NCBI GenBank assembly: GCA_026398875.1
Contig: JAPLSB010000008.1
Location: 101,986-165,985 of the forward strand
Direction of reading: 5' to 3'
DNA from: Gammaproteobacteria bacterium
Lineage (GTDB): Bacteria > Pseudomonadota > Gammaproteobacteria > Nevskiales > Nevskiaceae
Length of the DNA: 64,000 bases
The notes beneath the pieces were generated by a model that saw only the letters and a list, made by a program, of their open reading frames with translations, made no database searches and had not been told where the DNA came from. Positions 55,864-64,000 of this stretch are shown one piece after another. Both the position numbers and the translations under genes were made by a program. How positions within the stretch are numbered: position 1 is the stretch's first letter; each line of letters opens with the position of its first letter.

Positions 55864-56433
55864 ATGTACAAGAAACTGCTGCCCGCGCTGCTGATTGCTG
55901 CCCTCACCGCCTGCGGACCTGCGCCGCAGCCGCCGGTAGACGCTGCTCCGGCAGCGGCGGCAGAAGAACCGGCAGCGCCCGCCGCAGCGCCGGCACCGGA
56001 ACCGGTCGCAGAAGCGCCAGCGCCACGCCCGGCACCGAAGCCACGTCCGCGTCCCGCTCCGGCGCCGGTTGCCGAAGCGCCGCCGCCAGCGGTTCAGGTC
56101 TGCCAGGACTGCGGCACGATTACCGCCGTCCGTGACGAGCGCGTGCAGGGTGAAGCAACCGGCCTCGGCGCCCTTGGCGGCGCGGCTGCCGGTGGCGTTG
56201 CCGGTGCCCAGTTCGGCAAGAAGTCCGGCAAGGTGCTGGCGACGATCGGCGGCGCGGTGCTCGGCGGTCTTGCCGGGCGCGAAGTCGAGAAGCGTGCCCG
56301 CGGCGAATGGGTGCACCACGTGACGGTGGCGATGGACGCCGGCGGCTCGCAGACGGTCACCGTGCCGCGCCTTGAAGGCATCGGTGTCGGTTCGAAGGTT
56401 CGTGTTGCCGACGGCAACCTGATCCCGAACTGA
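55864..56433 (+). CDS. Glycine-zipper outer-membrane lipoprotein
   Basis: A 189-aa lipoprotein. The signal with lipobox ALTACG is followed by a ~60-residue Ala/Pro/Glu spacer that probably spans the periplasm. A CxxC (VCQDCGTI) comes next. Then the glycine-zipper 2TM segment (GLGALGGAAAGGVAGAQFG, TIGGAVLGGLAGREVEK) is of the SlyB/17-kDa antigen type, and a short beta domain ends in VRVADGNLIPN. It likely supports envelope integrity. A strong intrinsic terminator follows. Confidence 0.87.
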   Translation: MYKKLLPALLIAALTACGPAPQPPVDAAPAAAAEEPAAPAAAPAPEPVAEAPAPRPAPKPRPRPAPAPVAEAPPPAVQVCQDCGTITAVRDERVQGEATGLGALGGAAAGGVAGAQFGKKSGKVLATIGGAVLGGLAGREVEKRARGEWVHHVTVAMDAGGSQTVTVPRLEGIGVGSKVRVADGNLIPN

Positions 56434-56468
56434 TCCCTGCTCGGTTCCTGATTCGCGCTGCGACACAG

Positions 56469-56509
56469 GCCCGAGTCGCCGCTTTCCAGAGCGGCGATTC
56501 GGGCTTTTT
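56469..56509 (+). terminator. Intrinsic terminator of the glycine-zipper gene
   Basis: A 15-bp stem (arms 56469-56483 and 56490-56504, one G-T pair) with a six-base loop is followed by TTTTT. It begins 35 bp after the stop codon. Confidence 0.9.
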
Positions 56510-56569
56510 GCTGCCCGCCATCCGCTGCCGAGTCCCCGGTTTATTGCTGCACTGCGGGTCTAGGCGTGC

Positions 56570-56677
56570 ATGGGGAATGACGTTAGTCTCGATCCCAAGA
56601 AGAGCGCAGCCAAGGCACGCACTTCCAGCTTTCCGGAAGCGGTAGTCATCCGGACAATTTTTGGGGGGAGGGTTTGA
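56570..56677 (+). CDS. Possible 35-residue small protein
   Basis: An ATG frame beginning MGNDVSLDPKKSAAKARTSS and ending FGGRV lies between two intrinsic terminators. Its stop directly abuts the second stem. TAGG precedes the ATG by a few bases. The peptide is basic in the middle and ends hydrophobic. It may be a real independent gene, or the region may encode a small RNA whose 3' end is the terminator; sequence alone does not decide. Confidence 0.35.
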   Translation: MGNDVSLDPKKSAAKARTSSFPEAVVIRTIFGGRV

Positions 56678-56706
56678 AGCGGGGATCGCGAGATCTCCGC
56701 TTTTTT
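56678..56706 (+). terminator. Second intrinsic terminator
   Basis: AGCGGGGATC pairs with GATCTCCGCT (one G-T pair) across GCGA and is followed by TTTTT. It cannot serve the glycine-zipper gene, which has its own terminator 170 bp earlier, so a separate short transcript probably ends here. Confidence 0.8.
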
Positions 56707-56743
56707 GTTGGCCGCGTTCGGCCGTCAAGGCGCCTGCTGCTGC

Positions 56744-57445
56744 TCAGCGTCCCTTTTCTTCAGCGACATTGACCACGGCCGCGACAAACTGGAACGGCTG
56801 ATTGCCAAGCAGCGCACTCATCGCCTTCGGCAGATGGCGCTTGTCGAGCTGGACCAGCGACACCTGAGCGAAACCCGGTGTCAGCCCGCCGGTCGCGCCA
56901 GCCCAGGTCTGGGCCATCGGACCGTCAGCTGGCATCGTCGTGTCGATGCCGAGTGCCTGCAGCTGCGCGCTTTCCGGCAGCAGTGCCCGGGCACCGTCAA
57001 CCAGATCGGCCGTCGAGGCGCGAATGTCGATCCAGGTGTTGATGTCGTGGCGAATGAATGGCGTCGCGGCACGGCGGATCGCCGGCACCTTGAGACCAAG
57101 CCGCAACAAACGGCCAACCCCGGCGGCAGGCTGTGCGACGGTGCTCGGGCCGCCGATGGCGTCCTGCGCCTTGCTCGGCGCCGGCAGCGGCGTCAGCGCC
57201 GTTGCCATGTTCGCTTGCACGTGAGCACGAAGCCGGAAGCGCCCGCCTTCGCCGAGTTCCTCGCTGAGCATTTCCAGCTTGAGCTTCAGCAGAGGCGCAT
57301 CGGCGGTAAGCCCCGGCAGTTCGGCCGACAGCGAAAAGGAATCCTGACCGGCCAGGTCCATCGCCCGTCCAGCCAGGGCGTCAAGGCGCTGGCCGAGCGC
57401 GCGGCCCAAGGTTTCGCGCAGGCGAATTATGATGGCCGGTGCCAT
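56744..57445 (-). CDS. Hypothetical protein (233 aa)
   Basis: A soluble protein not assigned to a family. It opens [42 protein letters not shown], predicted helices then strands. [27 protein letters not shown] suggests a beta-sheet lipid-binding or chaperone-like region. There is no convincing signal peptide. It is divergent from acylphosphatase, 42 bp apart. No function is proposed. Confidence 0.65.
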   Translation of the reverse strand: MAPAIIIRLRETLGRALGQRLDALAGRAMDLAGQDSFSLSAELPGLTADAPLLKLKLEMLSEELGEGGRFRLRAHVQANMATALTPLPAPSKAQDAIGGPSTVAQPAAGVGRLLRLGLKVPAIRRAATPFIRHDINTWIDIRASTADLVDGARALLPESAQLQALGIDTTMPADGPMAQTWAGATGGLTPGFAQVSLVQLDKRHLPKAMSALLGNQPFQFVAAVVNVAEEKGR

Positions 57446-57487
57446 GGATCGTGCGCGCTCGCAGACTCACTGATACGACATGTCGAC

Positions 57488-57766
57488 ATGCAGGAATCTT
57501 ACCGCTTCGTCGTGACCGGCCACGTTCAGGGTGTCGGGTTTCGTGTCGCCACCCGTCGCAAGGCGAAGGCCATGGGCCTGTCGGGCTGGGTCCGCAACTG
57601 CCCGGACGGCTCGGTCGAAGGCCTGGTGGCAGGCCCGAACCATGCGGCGGTCATCGGCCTTCGCGACTGGCTGCGGCGCGGTCCGCCCGGGGCGAAAGTC
57701 GAGACGCTGGAATGGCAGGCGGTCGATGCGCCGGTCGACACCGACGCCTTCATCGTCCGCCGCTGA
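57488..57766 (+). CDS. acyP: Acylphosphatase
   Basis: A 92-aa ferredoxin-like enzyme hydrolysing acyl-phosphates. The active-site loop is [18 protein letters not shown], with the catalytic Arg in GFR, and the Asn is in [22 protein letters not shown] 57488 gives the standard length. It is convergent with the desaturase gene, 33 bp away. Confidence 0.93.
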   Translation: MQESYRFVVTGHVQGVGFRVATRRKAKAMGLSGWVRNCPDGSVEGLVAGPNHAAVIGLRDWLRRGPPGAKVETLEWQAVDAPVDTDAFIVRR

Positions 57767-57799
57767 GCCCGGTCCGTCACCGAACCGGGCCCGAGCCGA

Positions 57800-58825
57800 T
57801 CAGATGGTGATCGTGCGGTCGTAGATGAAATCGAAGCTGAAATCGCGAGTGCCGGCGGCTTTGCCGTCGAGATAGTCGGCCATCCGCGCCAGACGGGCCG
57901 GAATCTTCATCAGCTTGTCCTGGCATTCGCGGCCGGCACCGGACAGGCCGGTCAGCGCACCGATCTGCCAGTGCTCCAGCAGTTCCTCGACGATCGCCTG
58001 ATAGTTGCGCGGGCCGTAGATCTCGGCGCGGCGGACGACGTCGGACATGTGGTCATAGCCCGGCATGTTGTGGCCGGGCATCGCCAGCGCCGGCATCACC
58101 TTGAGCAGCGAGTACAGCGCGTTGTCCGGATCACGCGCCAGGATGCCGCCGAAGCAGGCCCGGTAGAACGCGTAATGGCGGGATTCATCGCCGGCGATAT
58201 GGGCGAGGATGCGCTGGATGCGCGGCTCGTACTTCGAGCACATGCGGCCCGTGTTGGCGTGGGCGACCTGGGTCGCCTTTTCCTGCATCGAGGTGTAGGC
58301 CAGCAGGCGATACGGATCCTGCTGCCAGTCCGGATTGAAGCCGGCCTCGATGTAGTGGTACTGCATCTTTTCCAGCGCGCCCATGTTGAAGATGCGGGCA
58401 TCGCGAACGTAGTCGCGCATTGCGCAGCCGTGGCGGTCTTCCTCGGCCGTCCACATGTTGTTCCAGGTGCTCCACGGCGATTCGTTGCCGAGATGCGTCG
58501 CGATCAGGCGATGGAAATGCGGCAGACCTTCCTCGGTCAGCAGATTCAACGCCAGCGCCACGCGGATGCTGTCCGGCAGGCCCTTGGCGGCCTCGCGGAC
58601 TTCGGCGAGGTCGGCTTCGGCCGCCTCGAGATCATGAGCATCGGCCGACAGCAGGTCGTTCGGGAACCACAGCTTGCGGCGCGCGAGATGATCTTCGGTC
58701 TGCTCGCGGACGAAATTCTGCAGATCGACCATGACGGCGATCTGGTCCGGCGTGCCGAACGTGTGACGAGGCGCTGCGCTGCCCATGATGGCGGACTCCA
58801 GTGATGCAAGTCGCTGCGCGTTCAT
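57800..58825 (-). CDS. Ferritin-like soluble acyl-ACP desaturase
   Basis: A 341-aa di-iron desaturase of the plant stearoyl-ACP delta-9 type. The two EExxH-type iron motifs are TAEEDRHGCAMRDY near residue 127 and AGDESRHYAFYRAC near 215. The N-terminal HTFGTPDQIAVMVDLQNFV and WFPNDLLSADA match bacterial DesA homologues. It would introduce a double bond into acyl-ACP aerobically, supplying unsaturated acyl chains to the CFA-type enzyme and wax synthesis; that link is inferred. Confidence 0.88.
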   Translation of the reverse strand: MNAQRLASLESAIMGSAAPRHTFGTPDQIAVMVDLQNFVREQTEDHLARRKLWFPNDLLSADAHDLEAAEADLAEVREAAKGLPDSIRVALALNLLTEEGLPHFHRLIATHLGNESPWSTWNNMWTAEEDRHGCAMRDYVRDARIFNMGALEKMQYHYIEAGFNPDWQQDPYRLLAYTSMQEKATQVAHANTGRMCSKYEPRIQRILAHIAGDESRHYAFYRACFGGILARDPDNALYSLLKVMPALAMPGHNMPGYDHMSDVVRRAEIYGPRNYQAIVEELLEHWQIGALTGLSGAGRECQDKLMKIPARLARMADYLDGKAAGTRDFSFDFIYDRTITI

Positions 58826-58902
58826 CGCAGCGACGGATGGATCTCGAATCGATTATACGAACGTAGCCGCAGGCCGGATCAATGACGATCCGGCCGCGAC
58901 GC

Positions 58903-59445
58903 TCAACCCCGGATCAGCGTCAGGAACTCCTGACGGGTGCGCGGATCGTCGCGGAACCGGCCGAGCATCATCGAGGTGGTCATCGACGAGTTCTGCTTTT
59001 CAACACCGCGCATCATCGCGCACAGATGTTTCGCCTCGACGACAACCGCGACACCTTTGGCATCCGTCACTTCCTGCACGCAGTTGCCGATCTGCTGCGT
59101 CAGCTTTTCCTGGATCTGCAGCCGCCGCGCGAACATGTCGACGATGCGCGGGATCTTCGACAGCCCGATGACCTTGCCATTCGGCAGATAGGCCACGTGG
59201 GCGCGACCAAGGAACGGCAACAAGTGGTGCTCGCACATCGAGTACAGCTCGATGTCCCGAACGATCACCATCTCGTTGTTGGTGGTGGTGAAGACGGCGT
59301 CGTTGACCAGTTCGTTCAGATCCTGGCGATAGCCCTGCGTCAGGAACTCGAACGCCTTGGCGGCGCGGTGCGGCGTGCGCAGCAGACCTTCACGGTTGGG
59401 GTCTTCGCCGACAGCTTCGATGATGGCCTTGAAATGCTCTTCCAC
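58903..59445 (-). CDS. folE: GTP cyclohydrolase I
   Basis: A 180-aa enzyme making 7,8-dihydroneopterin triphosphate, the first step of folate synthesis. Zinc ligands are in [11 protein letters not shown] and [32 protein letters not shown] and the N-terminal [15 protein letters not shown] are diagnostic. The ATG at 59445 follows the short-form N-terminus. Confidence 0.97.
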   Translation of the reverse strand: MEEHFKAIIEAVGEDPNREGLLRTPHRAAKAFEFLTQGYRQDLNELVNDAVFTTTNNEMVIVRDIELYSMCEHHLLPFLGRAHVAYLPNGKVIGLSKIPRIVDMFARRLQIQEKLTQQIGNCVQEVTDAKGVAVVVEAKHLCAMMRGVEKQNSSMTTSMMLGRFRDDPRTRQEFLTLIRG

Positions 59446-59615
59446 GGTTGCGGTTTCTCGATTTGAAAGGAACTGTGGAGCGGATTCGGCGCGCCTGTTG
59501 GTGGGCGTCGCGCAAGGCCGGGTCCGTATGAGGAAGCGCGTGATGGCGTCATGGCCGTCGCGCTTTGGTGTTTCAATATCGACATTATCCCACAGCGTTC
59601 AAGGCCCGACGCCGC

Positions 59616-60413
59616 ATGGCATCCGGCGATACCGTCCGTCAGATCCCGCTTGACCTGATCCGCCCCGGCTCAACGCAGGCGCGGCGCCGCTTTGCGGCCG
59701 ATGCCTTGCGCGAGCTTGCCGAGTCGATTCGCGAGAGCGGCATCATCCAGCCGCTGGTGCTGCGCTCGATCGGCAGCGGTCCGCGCCGCGAATACGAAAT
59801 CCTGGCCGGCGAGCGCCGCTGGCGCGCCGCCCAGCTGGCCGGGCTGCACGAAGTGCCGGCACTGATCCGCGACGATCTCGACGAAGCCGAAGCCCGTGTG
59901 CTCGGCCTGATCGAGAACCTGCAACGCGAATCCCTGTCGCCGATCGAGACCGCCGAAGGCTTGCGCAAGCTTGGCGAAGCGCACGCGTTGACCCACGAGG
60001 CGATCGGTCTTCGGATCGGCAAGTCGCGCGCCTATGTCACGAACTTCCTGCGCCTGCTGGCGCTGTGCCCGCAGGTGCAGGCGATGCTCGACGAAGGCGC
60101 GATCAGCCTTGGCCATGCCAAGGTGCTGGCCGGCCTCGCCGTCAGCCAGCAGCTGCGCTGGGCCGATGCCTGCGTGCGCGAACGCTTGAGCGTGCGCGCG
60201 CTGGAGCGGCGTCTGGCCGGTAACGGCCATCTCGCTGCGGTGCCGGCCAAGGCCGATGACTGGCAGAAGCTGGCGACACGGCTGTCCGACCACCTCGGCT
60301 ATCCATCGGCGTTCAAGCCGGGCAGCGGCGGCGGCGGCGAGCTGCGCGTGAAATTTCACGATCTCGACGAGCTTGACGGTCTGCTGGCGCGCATCGGTTA
60401 TCGCGAAGGCTGA
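59616..60413 (+). CDS. ParB-like nuclease/CTPase-domain protein without ParA
   Basis: A 265-aa ParB/Spo0J-family protein. IPLDLIRPGSTQARRRFAADALRELAESIRESGIIQPLVLR is box I; EILAGERRWRAAQLAGLHEVPALI is the GERRxRA CTP/DNA box; ARVLGLIENLQRESLSPIETAEGLRKL and the HTH ALTHEAIGLRIGKSRAYVTNFLRLL follow. The short C-terminus ends LDELDGLLARIGY. No parA is adjacent and no parS consensus was recognised nearby, so this may be a paralogue rather than the chromosomal partitioning protein. ATG 59616 matches the family start. Confidence 0.9.
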   Translation: MASGDTVRQIPLDLIRPGSTQARRRFAADALRELAESIRESGIIQPLVLRSIGSGPRREYEILAGERRWRAAQLAGLHEVPALIRDDLDEAEARVLGLIENLQRESLSPIETAEGLRKLGEAHALTHEAIGLRIGKSRAYVTNFLRLLALCPQVQAMLDEGAISLGHAKVLAGLAVSQQLRWADACVRERLSVRALERRLAGNGHLAAVPAKADDWQKLATRLSDHLGYPSAFKPGSGGGGELRVKFHDLDELDGLLARIGYREG

Positions 60414-60523
60414 ACCGCTCGCCCATTCCCCGCTGCGGCGTGGCCAAGCGCGGCGCAAAATCCGCCGCATACAATCCGGCCGCCCGCCCGTATCTGCCGA
60501 CATGACCGCAACCCTTTCCTTCC

Positions 60524-61306
60524 ATGGCTGATCTGCTCGGGCCCTTCGCGCCGCTGCAACTGACCGAGCGGGTCAGCGCGCGGGCCAACAACATCCGCAT
60601 CGAAGTGCGGCCGGACGGCAACGTGCTGCTGGTCATCCCCAAGCGTGTGCCGCGCGCCACTGCGCATGCGTTCCTGAAGAGCCGCGAAGACTGGATCCGC
60701 CAGAAGCTGGCCGAGCTGAAGACCCGCGCCAGTCGGCTGCCGACCAAGCGAGCGATGCGCTGGGACGGTACCGACACGATCAGCCTGCGCGGCCGCGAGA
60801 CCCAGGTCCGCGTGGTGGTGGCGCGCATGGCCCGGCCTGCGTTGCGCATCGGCGACGACATCCAGCTGTACTGCTCGACGCAGGATCTGGCGCGACCGGA
60901 AAAACTGGTCAGCGCGCTGCGCGCAAGCATGGCCAAGCTGGCCCGCCACGATGCCAAGCTGCTGCTCGATGCCGAAAGCGCACGCCTTGGGGTCCGCTAC
61001 GAGGGCCCGCGCATCGCCGATCAGAAATCGCTGTGGGGCAGCTGCACGCCGGATGGGCTGATCAGCCTGAACTGGCGTCTGGTGATGGCTCCGCCGGAAG
61101 CCCTGCGCTACGTGGTCATCCACGAGCTTTGTCACCGCCGCCACCTCGATCACTCGCCGCGCTTCTGGCGGCTGGTCGAGAAGCAGATGGCGGATCACGC
61201 GCACTGGCGCAGCTGGCTGCGCGAGCATGGCGCCGCGCTGCATGCGGTATTGCCGAAGTCCAGCGTCGAGCCAACGCCTGCCGGCCTGTTCGACGGCGCC
61301 CTGTAG
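60524..61306 (+). CDS. YgjP-like (DUF45) zinc metallopeptidase
   Basis: A 260-aa cytosolic protein of the UPF0/YgjP metallopeptidase family. The zinc site is VVIHELCHRRHLDHSPRFW near residue 200, preceded by the conserved SLWGSCTPDGLISLNWRLVMAP. The N-terminal half is a beta-rich recognition domain (NNIRIEVRPDGNVLLVIPKRV). The substrate is unknown. Confidence 0.88.
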   Translation: MADLLGPFAPLQLTERVSARANNIRIEVRPDGNVLLVIPKRVPRATAHAFLKSREDWIRQKLAELKTRASRLPTKRAMRWDGTDTISLRGRETQVRVVVARMARPALRIGDDIQLYCSTQDLARPEKLVSALRASMAKLARHDAKLLLDAESARLGVRYEGPRIADQKSLWGSCTPDGLISLNWRLVMAPPEALRYVVIHELCHRRHLDHSPRFWRLVEKQMADHAHWRSWLREHGAALHAVLPKSSVEPTPAGLFDGAL

Positions 61307-61381
61307 GGTCACCGCTGACGCGGTTGTTTCCGCTTCCCCTGCGCGCTACTGTCGGTTCAGGCGAGGGGGAGAAAACAAAAA

Positions 61382-61783
61382 ATGGCAACTCTGGATTCAG
61401 TCAAGGTCCGCGACTACATGACGACCAAGCTGGTCACCTTCCATCCCGACATGGAGGTGATGCACGCCGTCCACACGCTGGTCGAAAAGGGCATCTCCGG
61501 CGCGCCGGTGGTCGATGCCAAGGGCAACCTGGTCGGCATCCTGTCGCAGCGGGATTGTCTGGAAGTGGCGCTGACGGCCGCGCAGGACAGCTGCATTGCC
61601 GGCCCGGTGGCGCAGTACATGAGCGAAAAACTGCAGACCGTCGACCCGGAGATGAATCTCACGCAGCTGGCGACGATGTTCACCACCGCCCCGTTCCGCC
61701 GTTATCCGGTGATCGAGAACGGCCAGCTGGTGGGGCAGATCTCGCGTTCCGACGTGCTGCGCGCGATCAGCCAAATGTGCTGA
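61382..61783 (+). CDS. CBS-domain pair protein
   Basis: A 133-aa protein consisting of two CBS motifs (VRDYMTTKLVTFHPDMEVMHAVHTLVEKGISGAPVVDAKG... and MSEKLQTVDPEMNLTQLATMFTTAPFRRYPVIENG) that form an adenosyl-nucleotide-binding Bateman module. GAGGGGGAG stands before the ATG. Stand-alone CBS proteins act as energy-state adaptors; the partner is unknown. It is convergent with mnmG, 12 bp apart. Confidence 0.92.
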   Translation: MATLDSVKVRDYMTTKLVTFHPDMEVMHAVHTLVEKGISGAPVVDAKGNLVGILSQRDCLEVALTAAQDSCIAGPVAQYMSEKLQTVDPEMNLTQLATMFTTAPFRRYPVIENGQLVGQISRSDVLRAISQMC

Positions 61784-61795
61784 TCGGCCTGCTGC

Positions 61796-63682
61796 TCAGG
61801 CACTGCGCCTGAGCAGCCCCAGCCGCTTCAGATGCACCAGCAGCAATGACACCGCTGCCGGCGTGACGCCGGAGATGCGGCCGGCCTGCGCGACCGTCTG
61901 CGGCCGATGCGCCGCCAGCTTCTGGCGTACCTCGTTGGACAGCCCGAGTACGGCCGCGTAGTCCAGATCAAGCGGCACCGGCGCGTCCTCGTAACGCGCC
62001 GCGCGGTCGATCTCGATCTGCTGACGCTCGATGTAGCCGGCGTACTTGATGCGGATCTCGACCTGTTCAGCGACGGCGTCGTCGATGCCGGCATCCATCA
62101 GGCCGAAGCGCTTCAGCGCGGCGACGCTGCCTTCAGGACGACGCAGCAGTTCCAGCGCCGAAGCGCCGTTGTCGGTCGGCGCCGGGCCGAACACCTCGAC
62201 CATCTCGGCTGCCGCCAGCTGCGCAGGCTTGAGCCAGCTTGCCGACAGGCGCGCGCTTTCGGCGTCGATGGCGTCGCGCTTTTTCTGGAACGCGTCCCAG
62301 CGCCGGTTATCGACCAAGCCCAGCTCGCGACCGATCGGCGTCAGCCGCAGGTCGGCGTTGTCCTCCCGCAACAGCAGGCGATGCTCAGCGCGCGAGGTGA
62401 ACATCCGGTACGGCTCGGCGGTGCCGCGGGTGATCAGATCGTCGACCAGCACGCCGATGTAGGCCTCGTGCCGCGCCGGGCACCACGGCGCTTCGTCACG
62501 CGCCTTGCGCGCGGCATTGATGCCGGCCAGCAGGCCCTGCGCGGCGGCTTCCTCGTAACCAGTCGTGCCATTGATCTGGCCCGCGAAGAACAGGCCGTCG
62601 ATGACCTTGGTTTCCAGGCTCATCTGCAAGTCGCGCGGATCGAAGTAGTCGTACTCGATCGCGTAGCCCGGCCGCGTGATGTGGGCGTGCTCGAAGCCCT
62701 TGATCGAATGCACCAGCGCTTCCTGAATGTCGTACGGCAGGCTGGTGGAAATGCCGTTCGGATAGATCTCGTGCGTGTTCAGACCTTCCGGCTCGATGAA
62801 CACCTGATGCGAAGTCTTGGCCGCGAAGCGGTTGACCTTGTCCTCCACACTCGGGCAGTAGCGCGGTCCAGTCCCTTCGATGACGCCGTTGAACATCGGG
62901 CTGCGATCAAAGCCGCTGCGGATGATGTCGTGGGTACGCTCGTTGGTATGGGTCATCCAGCAGGAGATCTGCCGCGGATGCTCGGCGACGCTTCCGAGGA
63001 ACGAGAACACCGGGGTCGGCGTATCGCCCGGCTGCTCGATGAGTCCTTCGTAGTTGATCGTCCGGCCGTCGATGCGCGGCGGGGTACCTGTCTTCAATCG
63101 GCCAACCCGCAGCGGCAATTCACGCAGGCGTGTGGCCAGCGCGTTGCTGGGGGCGTCACCGGCCCGGCCGCCCTGATGGTTGACCAGGCCGACATGAATC
63201 TTGCCGGCGAGGAAGGTGCCGACGGTGAGCACCACGGCGCGTGCGGTGAAGCGCAAACCAGCGCGGGTGACGATGCCGCGCACCGCCTCGCCTTCGACAA
63301 TCAAGTCATCGACTTCCTGCTGGAACAGCTTCAGGTTCGGCTGATTCTCCAGCCGCTCGCGGATCGCGGCGCGATAGAGCATGCGATCGGCTTGGGCGCG
63401 GGTTGCCCGCACGGCAGGCCCCTTCGACGCGTTGAGAATGCGGAACTGGATGCCGGCATGGTCTGCCGCGTGGGCCATTGCGCCACCGAGCGCATCGATC
63501 TCGCGTACCAGATGGCCCTTGACGATGCCGCCAATCGCCGGGTTGCACGACATCTGCCCGAGCGTTTCGATGTTCTGGGTGACCAGCAACGTGCGGGCAC
63601 CGCCGCGAGCCGCCGCGAGCGCGGCTTCGGTTCCGGCATGGCCGCCGCCGATGACGATCACATCGAACTGATTCTGGGACAT
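61796..63682 (-). CDS. mnmG: tRNA uridine-5-carboxymethylaminomethyl modification enzyme MnmG (GidA)
   Basis: A 628-aa flavoprotein that with MnmE modifies the wobble uridine of several tRNAs. The FAD site is [23 protein letters not shown]. Also present are [30 protein letters not shown], the conserved Cys in [11 protein letters not shown] and the C-terminal [19 protein letters not shown] helix. ATG 63682 (MSQNQFDV) gives the usual length; the upstream GTG at 63694 is less likely. Confidence 0.97.
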   Translation of the reverse strand: MSQNQFDVIVIGGGHAGTEAALAAARGGARTLLVTQNIETLGQMSCNPAIGGIVKGHLVREIDALGGAMAHAADHAGIQFRILNASKGPAVRATRAQADRMLYRAAIRERLENQPNLKLFQQEVDDLIVEGEAVRGIVTRAGLRFTARAVVLTVGTFLAGKIHVGLVNHQGGRAGDAPSNALATRLRELPLRVGRLKTGTPPRIDGRTINYEGLIEQPGDTPTPVFSFLGSVAEHPRQISCWMTHTNERTHDIIRSGFDRSPMFNGVIEGTGPRYCPSVEDKVNRFAAKTSHQVFIEPEGLNTHEIYPNGISTSLPYDIQEALVHSIKGFEHAHITRPGYAIEYDYFDPRDLQMSLETKVIDGLFFAGQINGTTGYEEAAAQGLLAGINAARKARDEAPWCPARHEAYIGVLVDDLITRGTAEPYRMFTSRAEHRLLLREDNADLRLTPIGRELGLVDNRRWDAFQKKRDAIDAESARLSASWLKPAQLAAAEMVEVFGPAPTDNGASALELLRRPEGSVAALKRFGLMDAGIDDAVAEQVEIRIKYAGYIERQQIEIDRAARYEDAPVPLDLDYAAVLGLSNEVRQKLAAHRPQTVAQAGRISGVTPAAVSLLLVHLKRLGLLRRSA

Positions 63683-63750
63683 GACAACGACCACTCGACG
63701 AACTGCGCCCCGTGCGCGGGGCGAATTCTACGCCCCGCGTCGCGGCTGCT

Positions 63751-64000
63751 TCAGAACGGGATGCGGCCGGTCAGCATGTCCCTGAACATCACGAAATCGC
63801 CGGCCAGGCTGTAGAACGGCGCCTTGAAGGTCGCCGGGCGATTTTTCTCGATGAAGAAGTGCGCCACCCAGGCGAAGCCGTAGCCGAACAGCGGCATGAA
63901 CCACAGCGCGGCGTAGCGGCCAGTGACCGCGGCATAGATGGCGGTGAGGATCACGAGCGCGGTGCCGACGAAATGCAGCCGTCGGCAGGTCCGGTTCGCG
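63751..64000 (-). CDS. DUF962 (Mpo1-like) membrane protein, 5' end outside window
   Basis: The last ~82 residues of a DUF962 protein. It reads NRTCRRLHFVGTALVI, continuing as a helix, then WFMPLFGYGFAWVAHFFIEKNRPATFKAPFYSLAGDFVMFRDMLTGRIPF. The HxxGT and HFFxExNRPATF blocks are the family signature; yeast Mpo1 is a dioxygenase for 2-hydroxy fatty acids. The open frame continues through the window edge, so the start is missing. Confidence 0.85.
   Translation of the reverse strand, partial: ANRTCRRLHFVGTALVILTAIYAAVTGRYAALWFMPLFGYGFAWVAHFFIEKNRPATFKAPFYSLAGDFVMFRDMLTGRIPF

Overview
The window is about 64 kb of high-GC DNA from a gammaproteobacterial chromosome. It is densely coding, with many stop/start overlaps. 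It carries an alpha-carboxysome operon with form IA Rubisco, a cytochrome bo3 quinol oxidase, wax-ester/lipid-modification genes and a soluble ferritin-like acyl-ACP desaturase. That mix suggests a facultatively autotrophic member of a lineage such as Nevskiales/Solimonadaceae; this placement is inference from gene content only.

Layout. 1-10.5 kb: the 5' part of cca, a lytic transglycosylase, a TSUP exporter, dctA, mtfA, a secreted protein of unknown function, and terC-uvrD, where UvrD is interrupted by a 363-residue intein. 10.6-19 kb: lipid genes. A glycosyltransferase sits behind a PhoB-type box, followed by a WS/DGAT acyltransferase, a DUF1624 protein and, on the other strand, the FAD-oxidoreductase/DUF1365/cyclopropane synthase/DUF1475/DUF2062 operon. 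19-27.6 kb: tesA-ybbA-ybbP, a PNPOx-like flavoprotein, mdh, corA and a RegBA/RoxSR-type redox two-component system. 27.6-34.6 kb: a hexanucleotide microsatellite, a long palindrome, surf1 and cyoDCBA, then a divergent MFS transporter.

34.6-45.6 kb: the CO2-concentrating block. cbbR is divergent from cbbL-cbbS-csoS2-csoSCA-csoS4A-csoS4B-csoS1-acRAF. The operon continues with a 51-codon gene that resembles an orphan alpha-McdB, a Nudix hydrolase and a SulP-family anion transporter, which is a candidate bicarbonate supplier. 45.6-51.3 kb: tRNA-Ile2(CAT), an AraC regulator divergent from a bufferin/HvfABC-type RiPP cluster with EGKCG core motifs, an extradiol dioxygenase and prfC. 51.3-54.9 kb: a small accessory islet with a VapBC-like toxin-antitoxin pair, about 0.6 kb of degraded DNA, an AT-rich class III nucleotide-cyclase-like gene and a DUF4143 ATPase. 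54.9-64 kb: a sirtuin, a glycine-zipper lipoprotein, a possible 35-codon gene with its own terminator, acylphosphatase, acyl-ACP desaturase, folE, a lone ParB-like protein, a YgjP-like metallopeptidase, a CBS protein, mnmG and a truncated DUF962 gene.

The most interesting items are the UvrD intein, the carboxysome operon with its orphan McdB candidate and unusual SulP tail, the RiPP cluster, the Pho-box-driven glycosyltransferase and the orphan cyclase-like gene.
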